Assembly: GCF_000467125.1 (NCBI RefSeq)
Contig: NZ_BATJ01000010.1
Coordinates: 62,001 to 126,000 of the forward strand
Direction of reading: 5' to 3'
Source of the DNA: Vibrio proteolyticus NBRC 13287
GTDB taxonomy: Bacteria > Pseudomonadota > Gammaproteobacteria > Enterobacterales > Vibrionaceae
Length of the DNA stretch: 64,000 nucleotides
Shown: in pieces, positions 36,616 through 45,103 of the stretch
Position numbering within the stretch: the first letter of the stretch is position 1
Layout: each line of letters begins with the position of its first letter
Made by a program: the position numbers and the translations under genes
Notes under the pieces: model-generated
What the model was told of the DNA's origin: nothing
Database searches by the model: none
The model's input: the letters and a program-made list of their open reading frames with translations, nothing else

Positions 36616-39156
36616 ATGCGTTCACCTCTACTCAGGACGGCTATCCTGACAGCGATTGGGCTCAGCGCCCCTGCGCTGGCCTACCAGTGCGATCCGTTGG
36701 CGGAATGGGACTCACAAAGCACTTATACATCGGGCGACGAAGTACAGAGAGCCGCTCAGGCGTTTCGCGCCAACTACTGGACTGCCGGGGATGATCCGCT
36801 GGCCCACTCTGGTGACTGGCAGGAGTGGCAAGCTCTGGGGCCATGTGATCAGAGTGATAATCAGGCACCGCAAGTGTCGCTCATCTCCCCGGTCAACAAC
36901 GCGCAAATTCCACAAGGCAGTACTATCACGCTGAAAGCCAGTGCCGAAGACAGCGACGGCAGTATCAGTCATGTCGATTTTCAAATTGACGGTCAGACCG
37001 TCGCCACCGTCACTCAAGCGCCGTATCAGACGAGCTGGACAGCCACCCTGGGCGCTCAACAGGTGACAATTGTCGCTACTGACAATCAGGGTGCCACAAC
37101 GACGCAAAGCACCACCATCCAAGTGACGCCGTCTGGAGACCTGATCCCGCCGACAATCTCACTGACCAGCCCTAGCGGCAGCGAATCCGTCAACGAAGGC
37201 AGCTCACTGACTCTCAGTGCCGAGGCCAGTGACAGTGACGGCAGCATCATTGATGTCACGTTCCTGATCGATGGCGCGCCCGTTGCGACCGTGACCTCAT
37301 CACCATACCAATACCACTGGGCAGCTCAGGCGGGAGAACACACCTTCAGCGCCCGTGTGACGGACAATGATCAACAATCCACCAGCAGCAAAAGTGTCAA
37401 CCTCACCATCGCCGGTGCCGGAAACGGTGGCTGCGCCGGTCTGCCGCTATACAGCGCAGGCACCAGTTACTCTGCCGGTGAACTGGTACAGAACAGCAAT
37501 CAAAAATACCGCTGTGACATTGCTGGCTGGTGCTCATCGTCTTCTGCGTGGGCGTATGAACCGGGCAAAGGTGAATACTGGCAAGAAGCCTGGAGTGCTC
37601 AAGGCGCCTGCTCCGCGCCGCCGAGCGTGACATTAACCAGCCCGGCCCAAGGTCAGGTTTTTCTCGCCGGCAGCAACGTCACGCTCAATGCTGACGCCAG
37701 CGACAGTGACGGCAGCATTAGCAAGGTCGAGTTTTTTGCCAACAGCCAGTCATTGGGTAGTCTGGCTCAGCCGCCTTATCGTACCGGCTGGTCGGCGACA
37801 ACATTAGGCTCCAACACGCTCAAAGCAGTGGCGACCGACAATGAAGGTAACCGCGCAGAAAGCAGCGTCACAGTGACCGTCAGCGATCAGGATTTAGTGG
37901 TCGCGCTGACCTCTCCCGCTTCCGGCCAGAACCTGGCGTTAGGTAAAGCCACCACCTTAAGTGCCGATGCCACATCACTGACAGGCAGCATCCGTCAGGT
38001 GGACTTTGTCGTCAACGGCGCTGTCGTAGGCACCGACACCAGTGCGCCGTATCAGTACAGCTGGACACCGGGCGCTGTCGGCGACTACACCATTGCCGCC
38101 GAAGCGATCGACAACAGCGGGCAGCACAGTTTGTCCGACGCGGCGTCGGTCAAAGTGGTGACGCAAGTCGAGAAAAAACACAAACTGATCGGTTACTGGC
38201 ATAACTTCGTTAACGGAGCTGGCTGCCCTATGCCTTTGGCTGACATGTCGGATGCCTGGGATGTTATCGACATCGCCTTCGCCGAAAATGATCGCAACAG
38301 CACCGGCACGGTCCACTTTAACTTGTACTCAGGAGATATCCACAGCAGCTGTCCGGCGCTCAATCCTGCTCAGTTCAAGCAGCAGATGGCCGCGCTTCAG
38401 GCTAAAGGCAAAAAGTTTGTCCTGTCACTCGGGGGAGCGGAAGGTACCATTACGCTCAATACCGATGAAGATGAAGCGCATTTTGTCAGCAGCCTGACTC
38501 AGATTATTCAGGAGTGGGGGTTTGATGGTCTGGACGTGGATCTGGAAAGTGGCTCAAATCTGGTTCATGGCTCTCAGATTCAGGCCCGACTGGGTCGTGC
38601 GCTGTTGCAGATTGAGCAGAACATCGGTGGTGATATGTACCTGACGATGGCGCCAGAGCACCCATATGTTCAGGGCGGCTTTGTCGCTTACAGTGGCATC
38701 TGGGGCGCATACATTCCGGTGATCGATCAAGTTCGTGATACGCTCGATTTGCTGCATGTTCAGTTGTACAACAATGGCGGCTTGCCCAATCCGTATATGG
38801 CGGGCAGTGTGCCGGAAGGATCGGTCGATATGATGGTGGCACAATCAAAAATGCTGATCGAAGGCTTTGAGCTGGCAGACGGTAGCTTCTTTGCTCCACT
38901 GCGTGATGATCAGGTCGCCATAGGCTTACCATCCGGTCCAAGCTCTGCGAACTCGGGTCAAGCCCCGACTCAGAACATTCTGGATGCGCTCGACTGCCTG
39001 ACAAAAGGCACCCAGTGCGATACGCTCACACCGGCATTCAACTACCCGAATTACGCTGGTGTCATGACCTGGTCGATCAACTGGGATCACCATGACGGTT
39101 ACAATTTCTCCGGGCCCGTCGGAGACAAATTGACGCAGATGAATAACGCGCAGTAA
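36616..39156 (+). CDS. Secreted multidomain chitinase (GH18)
   Basis: Extracellular endochitinase, 846 residues from ATG 36616 (AAGGAG six bases upstream; a second ATG three bases earlier is closer than usual). Order: signal peptide (1-22, cut after SAPALA), chitin-binding module (about 23-85), two Ig-like domains with the repeated DSDGSI motif (about 87-270), a second chitin-binding module (about 272-333), two more Ig-like domains (about 335-515) and a GH18 barrel (about 519-846). The catalytic DGLDVDLE motif is complete, with the acid Glu644. Vibrio chitinases of this length are known; chitin is the main marine carbon source for the genus. It should be exported by type II secretion (inference). 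Confidence 0.94.
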   Translation: MRSPLLRTAILTAIGLSAPALAYQCDPLAEWDSQSTYTSGDEVQRAAQAFRANYWTAGDDPLAHSGDWQEWQALGPCDQSDNQAPQVSLISPVNNAQIPQGSTITLKASAEDSDGSISHVDFQIDGQTVATVTQAPYQTSWTATLGAQQVTIVATDNQGATTTQSTTIQVTPSGDLIPPTISLTSPSGSESVNEGSSLTLSAEASDSDGSIIDVTFLIDGAPVATVTSSPYQYHWAAQAGEHTFSARVTDNDQQSTSSKSVNLTIAGAGNGGCAGLPLYSAGTSYSAGELVQNSNQKYRCDIAGWCSSSSAWAYEPGKGEYWQEAWSAQGACSAPPSVTLTSPAQGQVFLAGSNVTLNADASDSDGSISKVEFFANSQSLGSLAQPPYRTGWSATTLGSNTLKAVATDNEGNRAESSVTVTVSDQDLVVALTSPASGQNLALGKATTLSADATSLTGSIRQVDFVVNGAVVGTDTSAPYQYSWTPGAVGDYTIAAEAIDNSGQHSLSDAASVKVVTQVEKKHKLIGYWHNFVNGAGCPMPLADMSDAWDVIDIAFAENDRNSTGTVHFNLYSGDIHSSCPALNPAQFKQQMAALQAKGKKFVLSLGGAEGTITLNTDEDEAHFVSSLTQIIQEWGFDGLDVDLESGSNLVHGSQIQARLGRALLQIEQNIGGDMYLTMAPEHPYVQGGFVAYSGIWGAYIPVIDQVRDTLDLLHVQLYNNGGLPNPYMAGSVPEGSVDMMVAQSKMLIEGFELADGSFFAPLRDDQVAIGLPSGPSSANSGQAPTQNILDALDCLTKGTQCDTLTPAFNYPNYAGVMTWSINWDHHDGYNFSGPVGDKLTQMNNAQ

Positions 39157-39171
39157 CACGCTCGACAAAGA

Positions 39172-39197
39172 AAAAGAGCGCCATGCGGCGCTCTTTT
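39172..39197 (+). terminator. Terminator between chitinase and yggN
   Basis: AAAGAGCGCC and GGCGCTCTTT form a 10-bp stem with a four-base loop, with A- and T-runs on the two sides; it lies between convergent genes. Confidence 0.85.
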
Positions 39198-39209
39198 ATC
39201 TGATATTTA

Positions 39210-39950
39210 TCAGATGCTGAATACCTGATAATTCTTTAACTCGGGAACTTTTTCATGCAGTGACTGTTCCTGACTGGCCATATCATCCAGTGAATCACAG
39301 AACTCTTGTCCCTGCTTCTCCAACGTGGCCGAATGCTCTCTGACTTTCGACTCCACCTTGGCCTTAAGGGCATTCATGTTGTCCGCCAGTTCGGTCAGGT
39401 TCAACCCACCGTCTTCTTTCATCTTGCCGGACATGGCATTAAATGCGCTGGTAATGAACTCGTCATTAAAGACTTGCTTCGCACGTTCAAAATCCCGCGC
39501 CCACTCTGCGCTCATTTGCTCAAACGTTTCCGCCGGAATGATCAAATCACCGTCTTTGTAGTACCGCGCCTGTACATCGGCAAAAAAGCGCTGCATCGAC
39601 GCTTTGACGTTATCAAATGAATTGGGCGCATCCAGACTGACCGCAATATCATCGATGATGCTGTTGGCCAGCTCCATGCCCTCACTCGCCAGTTGCTGAG
39701 CTTTTGGCAGGTAAGCACTCATGCTTTCGCGGTAACGGTTGATCGCCGCCTTCTGCTCCGGACTCAATGCGATCCACTGACCATCGATTTGCAGTGCGTC
39801 TTTTTCCAACACAGCCTTATCACCACTGGCTTGATGGATCTCGACTTTATCGCCGTCCAGATGAATCTCGTTTTTTATATCGACCCGGCACTGCGCCGCC
39901 ATTGTACTGTGACTGACGAGCAAGGCGCCGATTAACATCAACTTCTTCAT
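39210..39950 (-). CDS. yggN: YggN family periplasmic protein (DUF2884)
   Basis: Protein of unknown function, 246 residues from ATG 39950 (MKKLMLIGALLVSHSTMAAQC). The signal peptide ends near residue 19. The mature part starts CRVDIKNEIHLDG, contains the LQIDGQWIALSPEQ segment typical of the family, and then is mostly helical and charged. E. coli YggN is the named homologue; its role is not known. The frame is open upstream, but the signal peptide fixes the start. Single gene, convergent with the chitinase. Confidence 0.88.
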   Translation of the reverse strand: MKKLMLIGALLVSHSTMAAQCRVDIKNEIHLDGDKVEIHQASGDKAVLEKDALQIDGQWIALSPEQKAAINRYRESMSAYLPKAQQLASEGMELANSIIDDIAVSLDAPNSFDNVKASMQRFFADVQARYYKDGDLIIPAETFEQMSAEWARDFERAKQVFNDEFITSAFNAMSGKMKEDGGLNLTELADNMNALKAKVESKVREHSATLEKQGQEFCDSLDDMASQEQSLHEKVPELKNYQVFSI

Positions 39951-40006
39951 AACATTCCCTGCGGTGGTGTTTTCCGAAACCATAGCAAATATCAATAAAT
40001 ATCGTG

Positions 40007-40486
40007 TCAGGATACCGTCACGACTTGGTAACCAATCGTGTCCTCTCCCATACGAAACTCGATATCATCACCCTGATAAGTACCGTACAAGGCTTTCCCC
40101 AATGGCGCTTGAGGCGTCATCACTTTGACGGGTTCGCCCTGCCACTCAACTTCCAGTCCACCAGCACACGGTCCGATGAAGAAGCGGCTGATACGGCCGG
40201 CCTCATCCTCAAGCTCTACATACGCACTCATGGTGATCTTACCATCATCACAGTTACGCAGGCACAATTGGCGAAACTGACGCAATTCCTCTTCACAAGC
40301 TTGCACCCGCATGGCCTGGCCATGCGCCAGGTACGCGGCTTCGAGTGCCAGCGTATCGTATTTATGTTCAGGTACGGTTTCCTCGTCCGTTGCGGCGTCA
40401 ATCGCGCGCTGCGTCGCAGAGCGGGCCACCTGCAGTTGCTCTTCCAACTGGGCCACTATTTTTTGCTGAAGATCGGATTTATTCAT
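40007..40486 (-). CDS. GreA/GreB-family elongation factor-like protein
   Basis: 159 residues from ATG 40486 (MNKSDLQQKIVAQ). The N-terminal half is a predicted helical coiled coil with CEEEL, and the C-terminal half has the Gre/Rnk FKBP-like domain, seen in VMTPQAPLGKALYGTYQGDDIEF. It resembles Gre factors in layout but differs in the coiled-coil tip, so it may compete with GreA/GreB at the RNA polymerase secondary channel without cleavage-stimulating activity; that is inference. Divergent from the recQ-like gene with an 83-base gap. Confidence 0.85.
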   Translation of the reverse strand: MNKSDLQQKIVAQLEEQLQVARSATQRAIDAATDEETVPEHKYDTLALEAAYLAHGQAMRVQACEEELRQFRQLCLRNCDDGKITMSAYVELEDEAGRISRFFIGPCAGGLEVEWQGEPVKVMTPQAPLGKALYGTYQGDDIEFRMGEDTIGYQVVTVS

Positions 40487-40569
40487 ACTTTTCAGGTGCA
40501 ATCTCTAAGGAGCTACAGCATAGAATCAGGTAGTATGGAGAGCAAGGCAAAGATGGAACGGAATAAGCA

Positions 40570-42486
40570 ATGATTCAACAGACGTTAAAACGGGTATTCG
40601 GCTTTGAGCAGCTAAGGCCAGGACAAGAGCAAGTCATCAATACGCTCATGCGCGGTCAGTCTGCAGCAGCCATTTTTCCTACCGGCTCAGGCAAATCGCT
40701 CTGCTACCAGCTCCCGGCTCTGGAACTGCCGCACCTGACCCTGGTTATCTCCCCTTTACTCGCGCTGATGAAAGATCAACTGGCCTTTTTGCACAGCAAA
40801 GGAATTGCCGCCGCTTCGATCGACTCCTCTCAGGATCGCCAAACCACTCAGCAGGTGATGCAATCGGTGCGAAACGGCGACACTAAGATCCTGATGATTT
40901 CTGTCGAGCGCCTGAAGAATGAGCGCTTTCGTCAATTTATCTCACAAGTTCCCATCTCACTGCTGGTGGTAGACGAAGCTCACTGTATTTCCGAATGGGG
41001 GCACAACTTTCGTCCGGACTACCTCAAACTGCCTCACTACCAACAGATGCTCAACATTCCTCAGGTACTGTTGCTGACCGCCACCGCGACCCAAGACGTC
41101 ATTACGGACATGCAGCGCAAATTTGCTCTCAGCCCTGATAACATTATCGTGACTGGCTTCTATCGTTCCAATCTGGATCTGACCATTCAGCCCTGCCAAG
41201 AAGAGCATAAGTTTCCAGCCCTGCTGCAGACCTTGGAAGCGGATCCACAGGCAGCCACCATTATTTACGTCACACTCCAAAACAGCGCCGAACAACTGGC
41301 TGAGTCGTTGCGACAATCGGGGATCGAGGCCGAAGCCTATCACGCAGGGCTGAAAGCCGATGTCCGTGAACGCCTCCAGCAACGTTTTATGCGCAGCGAC
41401 ATAGCCTGCATTGTGGCGACCATTGCTTTCGGTATGGGCGTCGACAAAGCGGACATACGCCGGGTAATCCATTTTGATCTGCCCAAATCAATCGAAAACT
41501 ATTCGCAAGAGATTGGCCGGGCCGGTCGTGATGGCCAGCCGTCGCGCTGTTTGTTATTGGCCAATCAAAACGCCCTGCATGTTCTGGAAAATTTCGTCTT
41601 CGGTGATTCTCCGGATTTAGTGGCGATTCGTTTCGTCATTGAGCAGATCTATCAGCAACAAGATAACTGGGAAGTGGTGCTGCTGCGCCTGTCTCGCGAC
41701 GCCAATATTCGCCAACTGCCGTTGAAAACCTTACTGGTTTATCTGGAACTGGCCGGCGTGATAGAACCCAAGTACAGCTATTTTGCCGAGTATCGGTTTA
41801 AGTTTCTCATTGACAAAGAGGCCATCATTCAGCGCTTTGAAGGCGAGCGGCGTCAGTTTACTCAAGCAGTGTTTGCGTCAGCGACTCAAGCGAGAGTCTG
41901 GTGTCAACTCGATTTTGAAGCGCTGTGGATGCAGTATCAGGGCGATCGTCAGCGCGCCATCGCGGCACTGGACTATTTTCACGAACAGGGGTGGATCGAA
42001 CTCGAAAGCAAACAGATCACGGACGTCTATCAGGTGACGGATCGCTCTCAGGACATCACGCAACTCAGCGCCAACATGCACCAGTTGTTTCAAACCAAAG
42101 AGCAGCACGAAATCGAGCGCTTACATCAGTTACTCCACTTTTTTGAGTCGGATCGCTGCCTGAGTCACCGCTTGGCAGAATACTTTGCCGATCACAATGC
42201 CCCGCAACAATGCGGTCACTGCTCCGTTTGCCGTGGGCAACCAGCACAACTGCCCCGGGTCGCCACGGATGCACTCGACGCCACCCAGTTGCGTGCATGG
42301 TTGCAACCGTTTATCACGGCCAGTGACACGCCTTTGTCAGTCGAAGCACAAGCTCGTTATTTATGCGGTATCGCCACGCCGCTCAGCAGTCGTGTCAAAG
42401 CCAATAAAATGGCTGGGTTTGGCAAGCTGGAAAACGCTCCGTTTCGAGACGTCTGCGCCGCTATTCAAAAAAGCTCAGTTGCTTAG
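40570..42486 (+). CDS. RecQ-like ATP-dependent DNA helicase with C-terminal zinc module
   Basis: Superfamily 2 helicase, 638 residues. Walker A is FPTGSGKS (36-43), the DEAH box is VVDEAHCISEWGHNFRPDY near residue 135, and motif VI reads QEIGRAGRDGQ. Unlike E. coli RecQ, the four zinc cysteines sit far toward the C terminus (Cys530, Cys548, Cys551, Cys554) after a helical/winged-helix stretch, and no HRDC domain is evident. It is thus probably a second RecQ-family protein next to the classical one, whose gene would be elsewhere. Its 3' end overlaps dinB by 26 bases in convergent orientation. Confidence 0.93.
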   Translation: MIQQTLKRVFGFEQLRPGQEQVINTLMRGQSAAAIFPTGSGKSLCYQLPALELPHLTLVISPLLALMKDQLAFLHSKGIAAASIDSSQDRQTTQQVMQSVRNGDTKILMISVERLKNERFRQFISQVPISLLVVDEAHCISEWGHNFRPDYLKLPHYQQMLNIPQVLLLTATATQDVITDMQRKFALSPDNIIVTGFYRSNLDLTIQPCQEEHKFPALLQTLEADPQAATIIYVTLQNSAEQLAESLRQSGIEAEAYHAGLKADVRERLQQRFMRSDIACIVATIAFGMGVDKADIRRVIHFDLPKSIENYSQEIGRAGRDGQPSRCLLLANQNALHVLENFVFGDSPDLVAIRFVIEQIYQQQDNWEVVLLRLSRDANIRQLPLKTLLVYLELAGVIEPKYSYFAEYRFKFLIDKEAIIQRFEGERRQFTQAVFASATQARVWCQLDFEALWMQYQGDRQRAIAALDYFHEQGWIELESKQITDVYQVTDRSQDITQLSANMHQLFQTKEQHEIERLHQLLHFFESDRCLSHRLAEYFADHNAPQQCGHCSVCRGQPAQLPRVATDALDATQLRAWLQPFITASDTPLSVEAQARYLCGIATPLSSRVKANKMAGFGKLENAPFRDVCAAIQKSSVA

Positions 42487-43528
42487 TCTGGAGCTCGGGT
42501 CTGAGCATCACGCTCAGACCGAGCAGGCGAATTTCACGTCCCTGCTGCCGCTTGAGGATATCGCGCAGCAGTACTTTGAAATACTCCCGTTCGAGTCGGT
42601 TATGGGTATGCTCAATGGTCGTTAACTGAAAATCGGCAAACTTAAGTTTGATCCCCTGCTTGCTGATCAGCTTCTCCGGACTGACTTTCTCCAGACGCCT
42701 CTCCAGTTCGGGAAACAGCTTTTCTTCAATGACCTGCCAGCACTGATCGTAACTGACGATGTTCTCGGCAAACGTCCGCTCAACACCGACCGACTTCCGT
42801 TCACGCGCCACCACCACCTCGCGATCGTCAATGCCATGGCTACGCTTCCACAACGACTGACCGAGACGCCCAAATCGCCGCAGCAGCTCACGATAGTCAG
42901 CCTGTTTGATGTCTTCACACAGGTAGTAACCCGCCGCATGCAGTTTTTCCAGCGTCACTTTGCCAACACCCGGTATTTTTTCGAGGGGCAGTTTGTCCAC
43001 CACTTGCTGAACCTGATCCGGCGGAATGACCGTCTGGCCGTTGGGTTTGTTGAGATCCGAGGCTACCTTGGCCAGAAACTTAATCGGCGCAACCCCGGCC
43101 GAGGCCGTCAATTGCAGCTCGGTCCAGATATCTTGACGGATAGCTTCCGCAATCAACGTCGCAGAGCCGTGACAAAGCGAGCACTCACTGACATCCAGGA
43201 AAGCTTCATCCAAAGATAAGGGCTCTATTTTATCGGTGTAGCGGGCAAAGATCGCCCGAATATGTGCCGAGACCTGTTTGTAGACCTCCATGCGCCCAGG
43301 CACCACCAGTAACTGAGGGCAGAGTTTGAGCGCCCGCGCAGTCGGCATCGCAGAACGAACACCAAAACGCCGAGCCTCATAGTTACAGGTGCTGATCACA
43401 CCGCGCTGCTTTTCGTGCCCCCCAACCGCCAGAGGCCGGTTGCGATAATGAGGGTTATCGCGCATTTCTACCGCGGCAAAAAAACAGTCCATATCAATAT
43501 GGATGATTTTACGTGCTGTTTTTTCCAC
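42461..43528 (-). CDS. dinB: DinB, DNA polymerase IV
   Basis: Error-prone Y-family polymerase for translesion synthesis. The start is GTG 43528, five to six bases after AGAGG; it gives 355 residues. Metal-binding residues are Asp12 (HIDMDCFF), Asp107 and Glu108 (SLDEAF); the steric gate is Phe17. The product ends in LQTKQLSFFE, containing the QLSFF-type beta-clamp-binding motif. A LexA box of 20 bp, TACTGTTTTTGTATACAGTA, lies directly upstream, so it is SOS-induced. Confidence 0.97.
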   Translation of the reverse strand: MEKTARKIIHIDMDCFFAAVEMRDNPHYRNRPLAVGGHEKQRGVISTCNYEARRFGVRSAMPTARALKLCPQLLVVPGRMEVYKQVSAHIRAIFARYTDKIEPLSLDEAFLDVSECSLCHGSATLIAEAIRQDIWTELQLTASAGVAPIKFLAKVASDLNKPNGQTVIPPDQVQQVVDKLPLEKIPGVGKVTLEKLHAAGYYLCEDIKQADYRELLRRFGRLGQSLWKRSHGIDDREVVVARERKSVGVERTFAENIVSYDQCWQVIEEKLFPELERRLEKVSPEKLISKQGIKLKFADFQLTTIEHTHNRLEREYFKVLLRDILKRQQGREIRLLGLSVMLRPELQTKQLSFFE

Positions 43529-43544
43529 CTGAGCCTCTGCTTGA

Positions 43545-43564
43545 TACTGTATACAAAAACAGTA
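43545..43564 (-). promoter_or_regulatory. LexA (SOS) box upstream of dinB
   Basis: TACTGTTTTTGTATACAGTA on the minus strand is nearly identical to the gammaproteobacterial LexA consensus (CTGT-N8-ACAG core intact). It starts 17 bases before the dinB GTG, a classic repressing position. Confidence 0.9.
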
Positions 43565-43618
43565 TAACACTAAGCCGTCAGAGATGGGTAGTCAGCCGGT
43601 TGTCCGGCAGGCAGGCAT

Positions 43619-43643
43619 AAAAAAGCCCGGTCAATACCGGGCT
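43619..43643 (-). terminator. Terminator after nqrM
   Basis: AGCCCGGT and ACCGGGCT form an 8-bp stem with a short loop, followed on the minus strand by TTTTTT. It closes the nqr-apbE-nqrM cluster before the dinB promoter. Confidence 0.85.
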
Positions 43644-43662
43644 AGTGTGTATACCATCCAGA

Positions 43663-43896
43663 TCAGGCGATGCGGTCTTTTTCCCACGCAGCCAGCTTTT
43701 CTGCTCGAACCGCCTCACGGGCTTCGCGTTTTTTGCGCGCGTCGCAAGGCTCAGGGCAGTTACAAACCTTCTCGATACCGACGGCACCTAAACCACCGCA
43801 GCTGCCGCGTACGACTTTTTTCTGGAAGATGTATCCTACGGCCATCGCTGCGATGACCATCAGGAATACGGCAAATGTTGTCAGATAAACCGCCAT
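43663..43896 (-). CDS. nqrM: NqrM, Na+-NQR maturation protein
   Basis: Small membrane protein needed to insert the Fe centre between NqrD and NqrE. The 77 residues have one N-terminal membrane helix (about 4-26) and the Cys-rich cluster GSCGGLGAVGIEKVCNCPEPC at residues 31-51, followed by a basic tail. It lies 17 bases after apbE, the standard place at the end of the nqr operon. Confidence 0.95.
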   Translation of the reverse strand: MAVYLTTFAVFLMVIAAMAVGYIFQKKVVRGSCGGLGAVGIEKVCNCPEPCDARKKREAREAVRAEKLAAWEKDRIA

Positions 43897-43913
43897 TAGC
43901 TACCTCAGTGTCA

Positions 43914-44939
43914 TTAGTTTTTCTTCGTCACGTACTGCGCAAACGTGTCAGAAGCGTACTCTTTAAAGCCATCTTCAGTTTTGACAATCAGCAGTACCGG
44001 AAGTTTTTCTTTGTTTGCCAGAGCAATCGATTCTTCTTCGCCCATTACAGAGAAAGTGGTTGCATACGCATCGGCCGTCATGCTCTGTGGGCTGATCACG
44101 GTTACCGATACTACGTGGTTTGCGATCGGCTTTCCAGTACGTGGATTAATCAAATGTGAATAACGTACGCCGTTTTCTTCGAAGTAGTTACGATAGTCCC
44201 CGGATGTGGCAATCCCATTATCACCAACCTGGATGATATCCTGTACGGCACGCTCGTTGGACAACGGTTTCTCAATGGCGATGCGCCAACCGACATTTTC
44301 CAGGTTAGTCCCTTTGACGCGCAATTCGCCCCCGACATCAACCATGTAGTCGACAACGCCCAGCTCCTGCAGATACTCAGCAACAACATCTACACCATAA
44401 CCTTTGGCAATCGACGACAGGTCCACATACAGACCCGGGATTTGTTTGACCAGTTTGTTGTCGTCCGTCACCGACAGATTCTGGTAACCGATCTCCGCGC
44501 GGCGTTCAGCCAGATCCTGCTCACTTGGCGTCTGCTCCGGACGCGCTTCTGGGCCAAAGCTCCACAAATTCACCAATGGTCCTACCGTGACGTCATACGC
44601 GCCTTTCGACAATTCAGAAATGCGCAGTGCTTCACGCACCACTTTGGCGGTTGCAGCCGACACCTGGAAGGGTTCGCTACTCTTGTGCTGGTTAAAACGG
44701 CTCAGCTCAGAGTCCGGACGATAGGTCGACATCTGATCATTGACCAGCTCCAGTCGTTTATCGATCTCTGCCTGTACATCCGCTGACACGGGTAAGCCCG
44801 GTTGAGTAATGTACTTAATCGAGTAATAGGTTCCCATGGTACTGCCACTCAGGTGTACCTGTTCGCGTTTGTCACCACAACCCGCCAAGGATAAGACAAT
44901 GGCCATCAGAGCCATTACTCGCATGAAGAGATGTTTCAT
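43914..44939 (-). CDS. apbE: ApbE, FAD:protein FMN transferase (lipoprotein)
   Basis: Attaches FMN covalently to Thr residues of NqrB and NqrC from FAD with Mg2+. From ATG 44939 (AGGAGTAACA before it) it has 341 residues: a lipoprotein signal peptide with lipobox LSLAGC near residue 22, GSTMGTYYSIKY, IDLSSIAKGYGVD-like (VDLSSIAKGYGVD) and the DVGGELRVKG flavin-binding segment. The frame runs further upstream but without a signal. It follows nqrF after a strong hairpin, so its expression may be lower than that of the pump genes. Confidence 0.96.
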   Translation of the reverse strand: MKHLFMRVMALMAIVLSLAGCGDKREQVHLSGSTMGTYYSIKYITQPGLPVSADVQAEIDKRLELVNDQMSTYRPDSELSRFNQHKSSEPFQVSAATAKVVREALRISELSKGAYDVTVGPLVNLWSFGPEARPEQTPSEQDLAERRAEIGYQNLSVTDDNKLVKQIPGLYVDLSSIAKGYGVDVVAEYLQELGVVDYMVDVGGELRVKGTNLENVGWRIAIEKPLSNERAVQDIIQVGDNGIATSGDYRNYFEENGVRYSHLINPRTGKPIANHVVSVTVISPQSMTADAYATTFSVMGEEESIALANKEKLPVLLIVKTEDGFKEYASDTFAQYVTKKN

Positions 44940-45048
44940 TGTTACTCCTAAACTCACACTCATTGTTTTTTGTCGTGAGACTGCCGTTAATAACCAATCT
45001 TCACCACAAAAAACAGCTGCCGTTATTGCTTGTTCAGCATCTGGCACG

Positions 45049-45081
45049 AAAAATGGCTGACCATTTACATGGTCAGCCATT
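45049..45081 (-). terminator. Terminator-like hairpin between nqrF and apbE
   Basis: AATGGCTGACCAT and ATGGTCAGCCATT pair in a perfect 13-bp stem with a four-base loop, followed on the minus strand by TTTTTC. It separates the six pump genes from apbE-nqrM. Confidence 0.8.
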
Positions 45082-45103
45082 GATGCTGTCACGGTGGGGC
45101 TAA

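Noticed and set aside
37000-38160. Apparent DNA repeats within the chitinase gene
   Set aside because: They reflect repeated Ig-like protein domains with diverged codons, not a mobile or tandem DNA repeat.
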